This document shows, piece by piece, positions 1 through 12,100 of a DNA stretch of 64,000 nt. The DNA is from Symbiodinium natans (taxonomy: Eukaryota; Sar; Dinophyceae; Suessiales; Symbiodiniaceae). A program made the position numbers and the translations under genes. The stretch covers positions 957,001 to 1,021,000 of the forward strand of contig CAJNDS010002657.1 of the NCBI GenBank assembly GCA_905221605.1. The letters are read 5' to 3'. Each line of letters opens with the position of its first letter. Within the stretch, counting starts at the first letter, position 1. The notes under the pieces are model-generated. The model saw only the letters and a program-made list of their open reading frames with translations. It did not search any database and was not told the origin of the DNA.

Positions 1-293
1 GCATGGAGCAGGTCGAGGTCGGCCCACGCCGGGTCTGAGACGTCCAGGGGCTCCAGGGATGTAGGGTTTAGGGTTTAGGGCTACCAGGCCCTGGTAGCCC
101 TAGGGTTTAGGGTCTCGGGTTCAGGGCTACCAGGGTTTAGGGTTTAGGGTTTTGGGTTGATTAGGGTTAGGGTTTAGGGTTTGGGGTTTAGGGCTTAGAC
201 AGCCGGAACCTGCCCGAAATCGGGCGCAGACCGGGCTCGGAGGGCTGCAAAGCAAGCCTCAACTTCGAGCCTTAGACCATGAACATCCTGCAG

Positions 294-411
294 CCCTAAA
301 CCCTAAACCCTAAACCCTAAACCCTAGTAGCCCTAAACCCTAAACCCTAAACCCTAAACCCTAAACCCTAAACCCTAAACCCTAAACCCTAAACCCTAAA
401 CCCTAAACCCT
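294..411 (-). repeat. CCCTAAA array
   Basis: About 15 units with one interruption (AGTAGCCC) near 327. It separates two unique segments that could be exon fragments on either strand. Confidence 0.95.
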
Positions 412-585
412 ACCAACCCTTTTAGGGCTCGTTTAGTCAGCAAGGCCTGAGGTCCATCGGATGCAGAGGTTGCCAAAACTCCTTCCCCCTCAAGGCTGCA
501 CTCTTAGAGGCTTCGGACTTAGGGTTTAGGGTTTAGGGTTTAGGGTTTAGGGTTTAGGGGTTGGGGTTTAGGGTTTGTGGTGGCT

Positions 586-705
586 TACTTGGAGGATCAG
601 GGTACTAAAAACATTATGTCTGTATTTGTAATCCCACTAAGTCCCCTACGTAGGTCATAAGTAGACTTGTATTTGGAGTTCGAAGTACCCATGAACCTCC
701 AAGTG
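586..705. mobile_element. Family-B inverted-repeat element
   Basis: Ends TACTTGGAGGATCAGGGTAC and TACCCATGAACCTCCAAGT are inverted repeats. Family consensus ends are TACTTGGAGGTTCATGGTAC and its complement. Confidence 0.7.
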
Positions 706-1134
706 GGGCAGACTAAGACTTCGGGCTTAATCGGGTTTGGGGTTTATACAATGGGGTCTAGCATTTTTGGGCTTAGGATTTAGGGCCCTAAACCCCAAAC
801 CCTCAACCCAAAACCCCAAACCCTAAACCCCAAACCCTAAACCCCAAACCCTAAACCCCAAACCCTAAACCCTAAACCCTGAACCCTAAACTGCAGCCCT
901 TTGGGGCCCCCAAAGCGGACGGCAGCTGTTCCGAGCCCAGCATTGCTCTGATCCGGTCGCCGGTCACAGAATGCTGTGCCCAAGCATCGGCCTGAAACCC
1001 TCAACCCGAAACCCGAAACCCTCAGCCCCAATTTCCTAAGCCCTAAGCCTTAAGCCCTGAGCCCCTCTGCCCTAAGCCGTGTATATGGTTCGTCTGAAAT
1101 GCAGCGAGTGTATGGGGTATCCCCTTGGGGATAC

Positions 1135-1277
1135 TACTTGGAGGTTCATGGTACTTTGTCACCCAACTATAACTGTACATATAACCCAATTATAACCCTG
1201 TAAGGGTACTTGAGGGGCTACTACGTGTGTTGTAGCTACACTTATAATTGGGTTACAAGTTCCCTGAACCTCTAAGT
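1135..1277. mobile_element. Family-B inverted-repeat element
   Basis: Starts TACTTGGAGGTTCATGGTAC, ends CCCTGAACCTCTAAGT; AT-rich centre with TATAACCCAATTATAACC. Confidence 0.75.
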
Positions 1278-1588
1278 CGCAAGCAAAAGGCGCATGAACC
1301 CATATTAAGCCGCCAGAGATTTTGAACATAAGCCTCAGGGAGCCACATGCAGCAGAAGTAAGGACATTTGAGGATGTGACAATCGCCCTACGTGGTTTAG
1401 GGCGGAAGGTTCCTAAGCCCTCAGCCCTAAGCCCTAAGCCCTAAGCCCTAAGCCCTAAACCCTAAACCCTAAACCCTAAACCCTAGCCCTAAACCCTAAA
1501 CCCCAAAGCGGCCTCCGGGTGTGAAATTCGCGGCTCGCCCGAGGCGAGCTGCTCTACGAAGGCGGCTGCAAAGGCAGCCGTAGTCCAC

Positions 1589-1761
1589 CACTGGGAGGTT
1601 CATGGTACTTATTCACCAACTAGAACTGTTTAGGGTTTAGGGTTTAGGGTTTAGGGTTTAGGGTTTAGGGTTTAGGGGTTGGGGGTTAGGGTTTAGGGTT
1701 TAGGGTTTGGGGGTTATACCTACAGTTATATGTGGGTTATAAGTACCATGAACCCCCAGTA
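1589..1761. mobile_element. Family-B element containing a TTTAGGG array
   Basis: Left end ACTGGGAGGTTCATGGTACT, right end AAGTACCATGAACCCCCAGT. The middle holds about 12 TTTAGGG-type units (1628-1712) that other copies lack. Confidence 0.75.
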
Positions 1762-3193
1762 GTCCTCCAAGGCTCTCTCATAAGGATCCAGGCACCTGTA
1801 AGGGAGCTACATTTCCACGTTTAGGCTCAGGGTTTGGGGCCTAGGGTTTAGGGTTCAGGGTTAGGGTTGTTGAGGCTTCATTTTGGGGAAGATGGGCCCT
1901 TGCACCCCGCTCCCTGACACCTCCCTTGGTTCCTTATGACTCTTGGACGTGCACCCGACCAGGCTCCTGGGCTTGTTGAAAAAGTCAGGTCTAGAGTTCA
2001 GGGTTTAGGGCTTTAGGGTTTAGGGCTTTAGGGGTGAGGGTTTAGGGTGACCTGGGTTCAGGGTTTTGGGTTGAGGGTTCAGATGCTGACACGACACCCT
2101 TAGGAAATGGGTTTACAGTTGGGGGATTTGTTTTTGGGCTTGGGCTTTTGGAGTTTTTGTCGGGGTGCGGTCGCTTCAAGTTTCCTGGGACTGATTATTT
2201 AGGGAGTTGTGAGGGCTAGCAAGCAGGGGTGTGCAGTTGAAGGAATGTACGCTGAACTCAGCAGACTCCTGAACGAGCTATAACTCGAATTCATGTCCTG
2301 TGCGCCGCAAGATTTTTGAAGTTCACAGCCAACATCCCTAAATCCTAAACCCTAAACCGTAAGTTGCTTCCTGAAGGCTGGTCAGCCTTGGCACCGGGTG
2401 ATACGTTTGGGGTTTAGGGTTTAGGGCTGGTTAGGGTTTAGGGCTAGTCTGAGCCCCTGTGCGCTCTGGCCTGCTTATTCCCCCAACCTTCAGGGCTTCA
2501 AGTGTGAACGTAAGCCCTGAACCCTAAACCCCAGACCGTAGACCCTAAACCCTAGACCCTAAACCCTAAACCCTAAACCCTAAACCCTAAACCCTAAACC
2601 CTAGACCCTAAACCCTAAACCCTAAACCCTAAACCTTCCCTCCCCAGACTACCCTGAACTACCATAAGATGTTGGCCTCCTGCCAGCTCTTCGGAGCGCT
2701 TGCGCCCGAAATCCGACCAGTGCCTACTTACCTGAAAATAGTTTCGAATTTTTACGTACTCCAATTTTTCATCATGAGTATTTCAATTCCTAAGAAACAG
2801 CTAAGATTGTTATTTCGCTAGGGTTCCAAGTTCAGTAGAGCTTAGGCCACCTTGGGGGCACAACTCCTGCCCAACTCCTAAACGCTCCTGCAAGGTCCTC
2901 ACGGGTAATTCTAATAGGGTCTAGGGTTTGGGGTTTAGGGTTTCGGGTTGAGGGAATAGGGTCCCTTTGTGGGGGTCCGATAGTTATAGCACGGCACCGT
3001 TTAGAAAGGACCCCTTCCAGAAGGGACCTTAATTCTAAACGCTCAGGCTTCGTCTTTGGACCCCAGGACCCCACAGCCAGATTGACTCAGGGGGGGTTTA
3101 GGGTCTACGTAGGTTTTATTTTGGGTTTACGTCGGGTTTGTGGTTTAGGGTTGAGGGTTTAGGGTTGAGGGGTCCTCTCCTGTGTGTAGAAAG

Positions 3194-6100
3194 GTACTTC
3201 GTGGAGGTCTGGAAAGCCACCGGCATGGATATGTCGCGGGTGCGCCGAGAGAGGGAGAGAGGGAGAGAGGGAGAGAGGGAGAGAGGGAGAGAGGGAGAGA
3301 GGGAGAGAGGGAGAGAGGGAGAGAGGGAGAGAGGGAGAGAGTGAGAGAGTGAGAGAGAGGGAGAGAGTGAGAGAGAGGGGGAGAGAGGGAGAGAGAGAGG
3401 AGGAGAGAGGGAGAGAGGCAGAGAGGCAGAGAGGCAGAGAGGCAGAGAGGCAGAGAGGCAGAGAGGCAGAGAGGCAGAGAGGCAGAGAAGCAGAGAGGCA
3501 GAGAGGCAGAGAGGCAGAGAGGCAGAGAGGCAGAGAGGCAGAGAGGCAGAGAGGCAGAGAGAGGGAGAGGCAGAGAGAGGGAGAGAGGGAGAGAGAGGGA
3601 GAGAGGGAGAGAGGGAGAGAGGGAGAGAGGGAGAGAGGGAGAGAGGGAGAGAGGGAGAGAGGGAGAGAGGGAGAGAAGGAGTCAGGGAGGGAGGGAGGGA
3701 GGGAGGGAGGGAGGCAGGGAGGGTGAAGATAAGGTTACATGGTAAGATAAGATGGGAAGTGCGGCAATGTCATTTTGCAGTACTGAAGAATATATATATA
3801 TATACATATGTATATATATATATATAAATCCTAAACCCTAAACCCTAAACCCTAAACCCTAAACCCTAAACCCTAAACCCTAAACCCTAAACCCTAAACC
3901 CTAAACCCTAAACCCTAAACCCTAAACCCTAAACCCTAAACCCTAAACCCTAAACCCTAAACCCTAAACCCTAAACCCTAAACCTTCGTAGTTTATGGTT
4001 TCGCTGAGAAGCTGGGGCCCGAAATCCGGAGCTTCGACGCCAGGTGGAGTTCCTCTGGTCTTCGGAGGAAATCAGCAAGCACGCCGAGCAGTACTGGGGC
4101 CAGGCCTCAGAGCCCGAAGGTAGGGTTTAGGGTTTAGGGTTAGGGTTTAGGGTTTAGGGTTTAGGGTTTAGGGTTTAGGGTTTAGGGTTTAGGGTTTAGG
4201 GTTTAGGGTTTAGGGTTTAGGGTTTAGGGTTAGGTTTAGGGTTTAGGGTTTAGGGTTTAGGGTTTAGGGTTTAGGGTTTAGGGTTTAGGGTTTAGGGTTT
4301 AGGGTTTAGGGTTTAGGGTTTAGGGTTTAGGGGTATAGGGGTATAGGGGTATAGGGGTATAGGGGTATACTGTAGGGGTATAGGGGTATAGGGTTTAGGG
4401 TTTAGGGTTCAGGGTCAGAGTTTAGGGTTTAAGGGTTTTACTGTTCAGGCTTTAGGGGGTAACTAGGGTTCGGTAGTTCAGGGGGTTTAGGGGATTCAGG
4501 GGTTTAGGGGTTTGGAGGGTCTTAGGGGGGTTCAGGGGGCTTGAGGGGGGTTTAGGGGGCTTTAGGGGGCTTTAGGGGGGGGGGGCTTAGGGCACTTCAG
4601 GGGCCTTGAGCTGACTTGCCCAAGCCCCCTAAATCGAAATCTACGACACGTTTTGTATGGTTTAGGTTTAGGGTTAGGGTTTAGGGTTCAGGGTTTAGGG
4701 TTTCGGGTTTCGGGTTCGGGTTTAGAGTTTAGGGTTTAGGGTTTCACGACCTCAAAGCTTCAAGAGCCCAATGACCTGCGAAATCCTCGAATGCAAGACA
4801 CACGGAGCTTGCAATGTTCGCAAGCCACCAGAGCTACCAGAGCCACCAGCGCTACGAGACCGACGAAGATGATGCCATCAATGTCAGCACCGGCCATACC
4901 CACACCATCGAAAGAAAGCGAGCCCCCGGTCAGTGGACAGAACAATCGGGACATCAAACAAGCCCTGGCTTAGGGGGGTTTAGGGGGGGGGGGGGGTTTG
5001 GGGTTTGGGGGTTTAGCTATGGTTTCGTGTAAGGAACCAGAGCTAATGCACCATAGTAAGGTGTCAGGTTCAGGAGTTTAGGTTGGGCCTTACGGGAATT
5101 CTTGCAACATCCGCCCAAAAGCAAAGTGCAGCCAAAGCGACTCTGAAGTAGAACACATGCCTCCGCAGGTGATTTTCTGCAGTCACTCTCCACGCATGGG
5201 CAGTTCTAAGCCAGGTTTTATATGCCCATATGTGCCCAAGTTTACCGCTGCAGTAAGCCTACGGCACTTATACCCCACACCCTAAACCCTAAACCCTAAA
5301 CCCTAAACCCTAATGCCACTCCCATGGCCAGGCTCTGCACATCGCGTCCTGCTTTACCCTGGCAAGGGCTCGCACTCTCAGAGACAGGGTGGCGGCTAGG
5401 GTATACTTGGAGGTTCATGGTGTTCTTAACCAATCATAACTGCACTTATAACCCACTTATAAGCACCTTAAGTACAGTCACAAGTACACTGATAGTAGGC
5501 TAGTAAGTGCCATGAAACTCCAAGTAGGGTTTAAGTTTGGTGCTTTTGTCTGAGTTTACTTGAATAGCCTATGTATTAGCTATGTTCTCATAAAGTTGTG
5601 GAGATTGCCATGTAGCCATTGCGAAGCTATACTTCCATGGTATAAGGTAGGTGAGAGGAAGGTTTTCGTTATTTTCGACTTTTGCGGGCCATATTCCCAA
5701 CAGAACCCGGGATGACATGTTGAGCCTAAACAGTAGGTATTGGTTTGTTGTTGGGCTTAGAGGGAGGTCAATGTCACTTGGTAGTTTCAGTAGGGTTATC
5801 TTTGCATATAACTGCACCATACGCATGGCCCAACATAGTGGCACTTCCCGGAAAAGAGGACCCCTTCTGTATCACTAAATACTTTGGGAGGGCCCCCCAC
5901 CCCATATTAAGTAAGGTGAATGGAAGAACTATCATGGGACTTGTGGGCGTTTTAGATTGTCGGGTCTGCGATTCATGGGTGCGTCCGACAGCTTAAAATC
6001 CTAAACCCTGAAGAGGTTTACGGGTTGATGGTTTAAGGGTTTTAGGGTTGCAGCGTTTGAGGCTTTTAGGGCTTCAGGGTTAAGGGTCCTCCTAAACCCT

Positions 6101-9100
6101 AAACCCTATACCCTGTAAACCCTAAACCCTATAAACCCTACAAACCCTAAACCCGTTTCGGGTTTCGGGTTTCCGGTTTAGGGTTTAGGGTTCGGGGTTT
6201 AGGGTTTAGGGTTTAGGGTTTAGGGTTTAGGGTGTAAACTCGTTGAGTTTCTCGAGGTGAAGAAGTGCTGCCAGATCATGGGCAGAGACGAGGACTCCCT
6301 GACCGCCGCCCGGAAGCCCGGGTGGGGCGTTTAGGGTTTAGGGTTTAGGGTTTAGGGGTTTAGGGGTTTAGGGGTTTAGGGGTTTAGGGGTTTAGGGGTT
6401 GAGGGGTTTAGGGGTTTAGGGGTTTAGGGGTTTAGGGGGTTAGGGGGTTGAGGGGTTGAGGGGTTTAGGGGTTTAGGGGTTTAGGGGGTTGAGGGGTTGA
6501 GGGGTTGAGGGGTTTAGGGGTTTAGGGGTTAGGGTTTAGGGCTTTGTTCACAAGAGGGTTGACGTAAAATGTGTATTTTATGGCGTTCACCCCCAGTCGC
6601 CGGCCAGGCTTTCTTCTGGACAAGACACCACCTTCATTCTGCCTACTGTCTCGGCACATTTCGGGTGAGTAGTCCTAAACCCTAAACCCGAAACCCTAAA
6701 CCCAGAAGAGAACCCCGCTTAGTGTCCCTAAACCCTAAACCCTGAGCTACACTTGTAGGTTTCTGTGGTGCCTTCGAGGCGCAGATCCTCTATCCTCTCA
6801 TGCAGTGTGCGGACATCTTCTTTCTCAAGGCGCTGGTTCTGACATTCTGGTTTAGGACTTAGGGTTCAGGAAACCCTAAACCCTAAATCCTAAACCTAAA
6901 CCCTAAACCCTAAACCCTAAACCCTAAATCGCATGTTTCGGGAATTTGGGCCAAGCTTCGCCCACGCGAGCAAACAAAACCCTTAAACCCTTAAACCTTT
7001 AAACCCTTAACCCTTAAACCCTGAACCCTGAACCCTGAACGCCTAAACCCTAAACCCTAATCCCTGTGTGAGCCCCCCCCCCCCCCCCTGCACCTAAAGC
7101 CCTAATAAACTCCTAAGCCCTTGCCAAGAAGCCTCCTCTCGAAGCCAGAAATCCCCACACCCAACTCGGCGCGCGGGGTCTTAGCTAAACCCTTTCCCCT
7201 GAACCCTAAGCCCCAAGCCCCAAGCCCTAAACCCTAAGCCCTAAGCCCTAAGCCCTAAGACCTAAGCCTGAACGCCAAACTCCTTCAACCGTTTTGAGGC
7301 AGACATCTGCCAGCTGGGCGTCGACCAGCGTAAGGTTCTGGGCTTCGGGGTATTACGGTTCAGGGTTTAGGGTTTGGGGTTTAGGGTTTGGGGTTTAGGG
7401 TTTAGGGCTTGGGGTTTAGGGTTCAGGGTTTAGGGTTAGGACTACACCCTGAAACTCTTGCAAAAATTGGAACGTCGGCTTCACTTGGCGCGAAGCGTCA
7501 CGAGTAGGGTTGTACCTGGCCACTGACACGCTAGCAAGACTAGGAAGTGCTCGGGTATATAGCCTTGAACAGCTTGTACCTGGTCTAAAGATCAACTCTT
7601 GCATGACTGCCACCATGCTCACTGTGGATTAGTACGAGTGAGAGAGACAGAGAAAGAGGGAGAGAGAGAGAGAGAGAAAAAAAAAAACACACACACACAG
7701 GTTCGCGCCCTCTTTCGAAGAGTCTTATGTACAACGGCATCATGGGGTACACACCTACAACATGTTCGCTGCCCCCTGCTTTCTGGTATTGATCCTTTGC
7801 AATCAGGAGTGTGCACACACACACAGAGGCGAGAGGTTAGCCTGGTGCGCACGCACCGACTGAAATTAGCCCCTCGTGAATCTACATGCAGAGTGTGCAA
7901 TTATCATGCTCCACTGACCACCATGAACCAATCTTGTCTACGACGGGGTTTGTCCACACAAGGCCCCTCTGCGACCTTCTCTAGGTAGTACTTGGAGGTT
8001 CATGGTACTCACTTCTGAGCCCCTTAAGTGCCCTTATAAGGCTATGAGTGCGTTGTAAGTACAGTTCCTATTGGGCTAATAAGCACCCTGAACCTCCCAA
8101 CTAGGAAGTATGATTTCTTGGTGAACCCTGAACTCCCCAACAAGATGGACCTTGTGGCTATCATGGTCAGAGGACGTCGTATAGTGTTTAGGGTTTTAGG
8201 GTTTTAGGGTTTAGGGTTTGGGGTTTAGGGGTTAGGGGTTTAGGGCTTAGGGGTTGGGGTAACCAAATTAGCCTCAAAACCCTAAACCCACTATGCAGGT
8301 GAACATGCTTGCAAGGGACTACTGCGATGCCGCAGGCGGACTTAGTACCAGAGTGGGTCTTGCACCCCTGTTTGGGGTGCTCAGGATTGACTTTTAGGGT
8401 TGCTCCTAAACCCCTAAGTTACTCTAATGATGGTTTCTTTCTGGGGTCACTATGATAAGGCGGCCCGGCCCCTAATCAATAATCAGGGTACCCAAAAAGG
8501 GAATTGACCGGGTTCAAGGTTTAGGTTTTGAGTCTTTTTAGGCTTTGGAGTTTGGGTCTAAAAGGTGAGGTTTTTTGGGACGGATCGGGTCTATAAGCCT
8601 CAGGAGCCTGATCGGGTTACAGCCCTAATAAACCATCAGATTTACAGGGTGTTTCGTGTTTCTTGTATAGGGTATAGGGTGGAAACTCCCTAAACCCTAA
8701 ACCCTAAACCCTAAACCCTAAACCCTAAACCCTAAACCCTAAACCCTAAACCCTAAACCCAAATCCCTAAACCCTAAACTGTTGGGAAACCTTCGGGGGC
8801 CTGAAAGAGCTGCCAAGCCGCTACAGGATTGCAACTGGGCCTTTAGGGTTTGGGGGTTTGGGGGTTGAGGGGTTCAGGGGTTTAGGGGTTTAGGGTTTAG
8901 GGGTTTAGGGGTTAGAGTGCTTAGGCGCCCATGACCATCCTGAACCCGCCAAAAACCCTCAAACGTTCGAGTTTCGCCATCTGCGACCGCCCTCATCTGG
9001 GAGTTTTCGAAAATAGGGGACCCCTAAATTAGACTGATAATTTGACCCCCAAATAGTAGTATCCACTAACAAAAAAGGACCCCAGTAAGATACCCTAGAC

Positions 9101-12100
9101 CCTAGACCCTAAACCCTAAACCCTAACCCCTGAACCTTGAACCTTAAACCCTAAACCCTATACACCCTAAACCCTACACCCCTGTTGAGGCAGGAAGCTA
9201 AAGCCGGTCATCCTGTCCCATCACATGCTCTACGGCCAGGGCCTTGAGAACTGGATTTAGGGTTTAGGGTTATAGGGTCTAGGGTTTAGGGCTACAGGGT
9301 CTAGTGTTTAGGGTTTAGGGTTTAAGGTTTAGGGTTTAGGATTTGGTGTTTAGACTTCAGGGTTGAGGGTATAGTAATAGAGCACCATAGTCAAGGTTCC
9401 CTGCAAGGGCACGATACTCACACTTCCCTGCCGTGAACTCTTGCAAACACCGGGGGGGGGGGAGGGGGGAAGGGCAGCCGAAAGTGAGGCCCAACACCTT
9501 AAACCTGAACCCTGAGCCCTGAAACCCTGAACCCGAAACCCTAAACCCTAAACCCTAAACCCTAAACCCTAAACCCTAAACCCTAAACCCTAAACCCTAA
9601 ACCCTAAAGCGCGAACCTCGGTCTTCAAGGGTAGGTGTCCTTACAAATCGAACCATTAAAACCCTAAGCCCCAGCCCCCAGCCCCCCGCCCCCACTCAAC
9701 CCCCCCCCCCCCCCCCCCCAAATTTCCAGCTTAGGGTGGTTTAGGGTTTAGGGCTAGGGTTTAGGGTTTAGGGTTTAGGGTTTAGGGTTTAGGGTTTAGG
9801 GTTTAGGGTTTAGGGGTTAGGGGTTAGGGGTTTAGGGTTTAGGGTTTAGGGTTTAGGGTTTAGGGTTTAGGGTTTAGGGTTTAGGGTTTAGGGTTTAGGG
9901 TTTAGGGTTTGAAGATGTCAGGGCTTCGGGTGTAGGTCCTGGCCGAGGCTTGAAGAAAGGGCAGGCGAAGATGTCCAAGTCCGACCCAGATAGCGCCATC
10001 TTCATGGAGGATGCTGTAGAGGACCAGGTTTACGGTTTAGGGTTTAGGGTTTCGGGTTTCGGGTTTCGGGTTTAGGCGGAAGGCTTGGGCTCACCGAAGT
10101 GGGGTGGTAGACGCGGAAGCACCTTCAGATGTGTGCCTCGCAATATGGGTTTGAGGACTTGTAGCCTTACATCCGATTCCTTCTTGAACTCTTTAGAACA
10201 GAAAGTAGCGGCCTGAATGACCCCCACGTCAAAAGCCTATGTACATCTTCAACCCCACCCCCGGCTTAGGGTCTAGGGTTCAGGGTTTAGGGTTTAGGGT
10301 TCAACGGTTAAGGGTTTAGGGATCTCGTACCAACCCCAGTCCACACAGGACGTCGTCCGAAAAATCGGCGGTGCCTACTGCCCCTCGGACACACCACAGA
10401 GGTTGACACAAATGCGAAGACCACAAGCCCCTAAACCCAAAAACCCTGAAGCCTAAACCCTAAACCGTAAACCCCTAAACCCTAAACCCTAAACAAACCC
10501 TAATCCCTTCAACCCTCTCGCCCCCCGCACCCTCGAAACAACTCAAGCTCCTCAACGTTGAATATTTGGGTTCAGGGTTTAGGGTTAGGGGCTTGTCAGG
10601 TTTAGGGTTGGTGTCGGGTTTGGGGTTTAGGGTTTAGGGCTTAGGGTTTAGGGTTTGATTTTGGGCTTAATGTTAGGATCGCTCTAATAACCCCCCCCCC
10701 CTCACCCCCACCCCCAGGAGTTGTTCCTGTGCTGGATCAGAACAAAAGTTTGGGGAAGCCAGGTGGTCATTATGAACCTTTGGGGCCTGGCCTCTTCTCT
10801 GCCTCTTCTGGTTTAGGGTTTAGGGTTTAGGGTTTAGGGTTTAGGGTTTAGGGTTTAGGGTTTAGGGCTTAGGGTTTAGGGTTTAGGGTTTAGGGTTCAA
10901 GGTGTAGGGTTTAGGGTTTGCTTCTGGCGTCAACCCCAAAGGCCGGAGCCCCCTTCTAATTAGTTCTGAACTCGAAGCCCCCAGAAGACCCCACTCTTCT
11001 TCACAAAAAGCCCTCAACCTTAAACCCCTAAGCCCGAAACCCTAAACCCTAAACCCAAAACCGACCCCTAAATCCTAAACCCTAAACCCCTAACCCCTAA
11101 ACCCTAAACCCTAAACCCCTAACCCCAAACCCTAAACCTGCGGCTCAGGCCCCTCCGCCCCTGAGGACATGGCGACGCCAGCGCCTGAATTCAGAATCTA
11201 GGCTTTGGGCGTTAGGGTTTAGGGTTTGGGGTTTAGGGTTTAGGGTTTAGGGTTTAGGGTTTAGGGTTTAGGGTTTAGGGTTTAGGGTTGGGAGTTGAGG
11301 GTTTACGACTCAGGGTTCAGAGGTTCATGGGTAGATGAAGGTGGGTTTAGGGATGTCATAACCCTTACGATCGTTTTTGCGGTTCTTGTGGTGTTCAGCT
11401 ACCCAAGACGCCCATTCGGATGCTGTTGTACACCCTAAACCCTAAATCCTAAACCCTAATCCTAGACCCTAAAGCCTAGACCCTAAATCCTAAGCCCGAA
11501 ATCCCTAAATCCTAACTTAGAACCCCTACTGCCTGCCGAGCAGAAGCCTTCACAAACGGGAGTTTGACCAAGTGGTCGAAGCCTCGGCTACTTTACCGCC
11601 ACGCGTATGTACCACACACAGCATTCACAGACGAGCTTCGACGCATGCAGGCGATCCACAAAATCAAGAGCAGCCCAACTAGATTCGAACCAGCCACTGG
11701 TGTACGTGCTATGTGGACAGGTGCCTTCCCGCGCCAACCAACATGTACCCTAAACCCTAAACCCTAAAGCCCAGAAAAGTTGGAACCCCAAAACGCTGAA
11801 CCCTAAACCCTAAACCCTATACCTAAACCCTAAACCCAGGCTACCACAGGCAACCTGAGAACGAAGAGGGCAATCGTTGTTTGTTGTTGTTTCGTCGAAG
11901 GTTCAGGGGTCTAGCGTTTCGGGTTCGGGGTGTAGGGTGTGGTGTTTGGTTCTTAGGGTTTTGGGTCGAGAGGTCCCGCAGTAGCCTGTAGGAAGGAAGT
12001 GGTACAGTACATTGTTTTTTGGCACGGGGCTTGTCATTCACAAGGGGACTCAAAGCCTTAAGCCCCAACACAACGCGCCTTAACCCCCAAACCCCAAAGC

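Noticed and set aside
3138-3726. Frames rich in GREGERER
   Set aside because: Translation of the GA minisatellite within a TyrRS intron.
61-4400. Chromosome end (true telomere)
   Set aside because: Arrays are short, occur in both orientations and continue for 55 kb interleaved with TyrRS exons.
6745-6852. Minus-strand coiled-coil exon ([20 protein letters not shown])
   Set aside because: Very protein-like, but the plus strand of the same bases is the TyrRS exon [18 protein letters not shown] warning that composition alone is misleading here.
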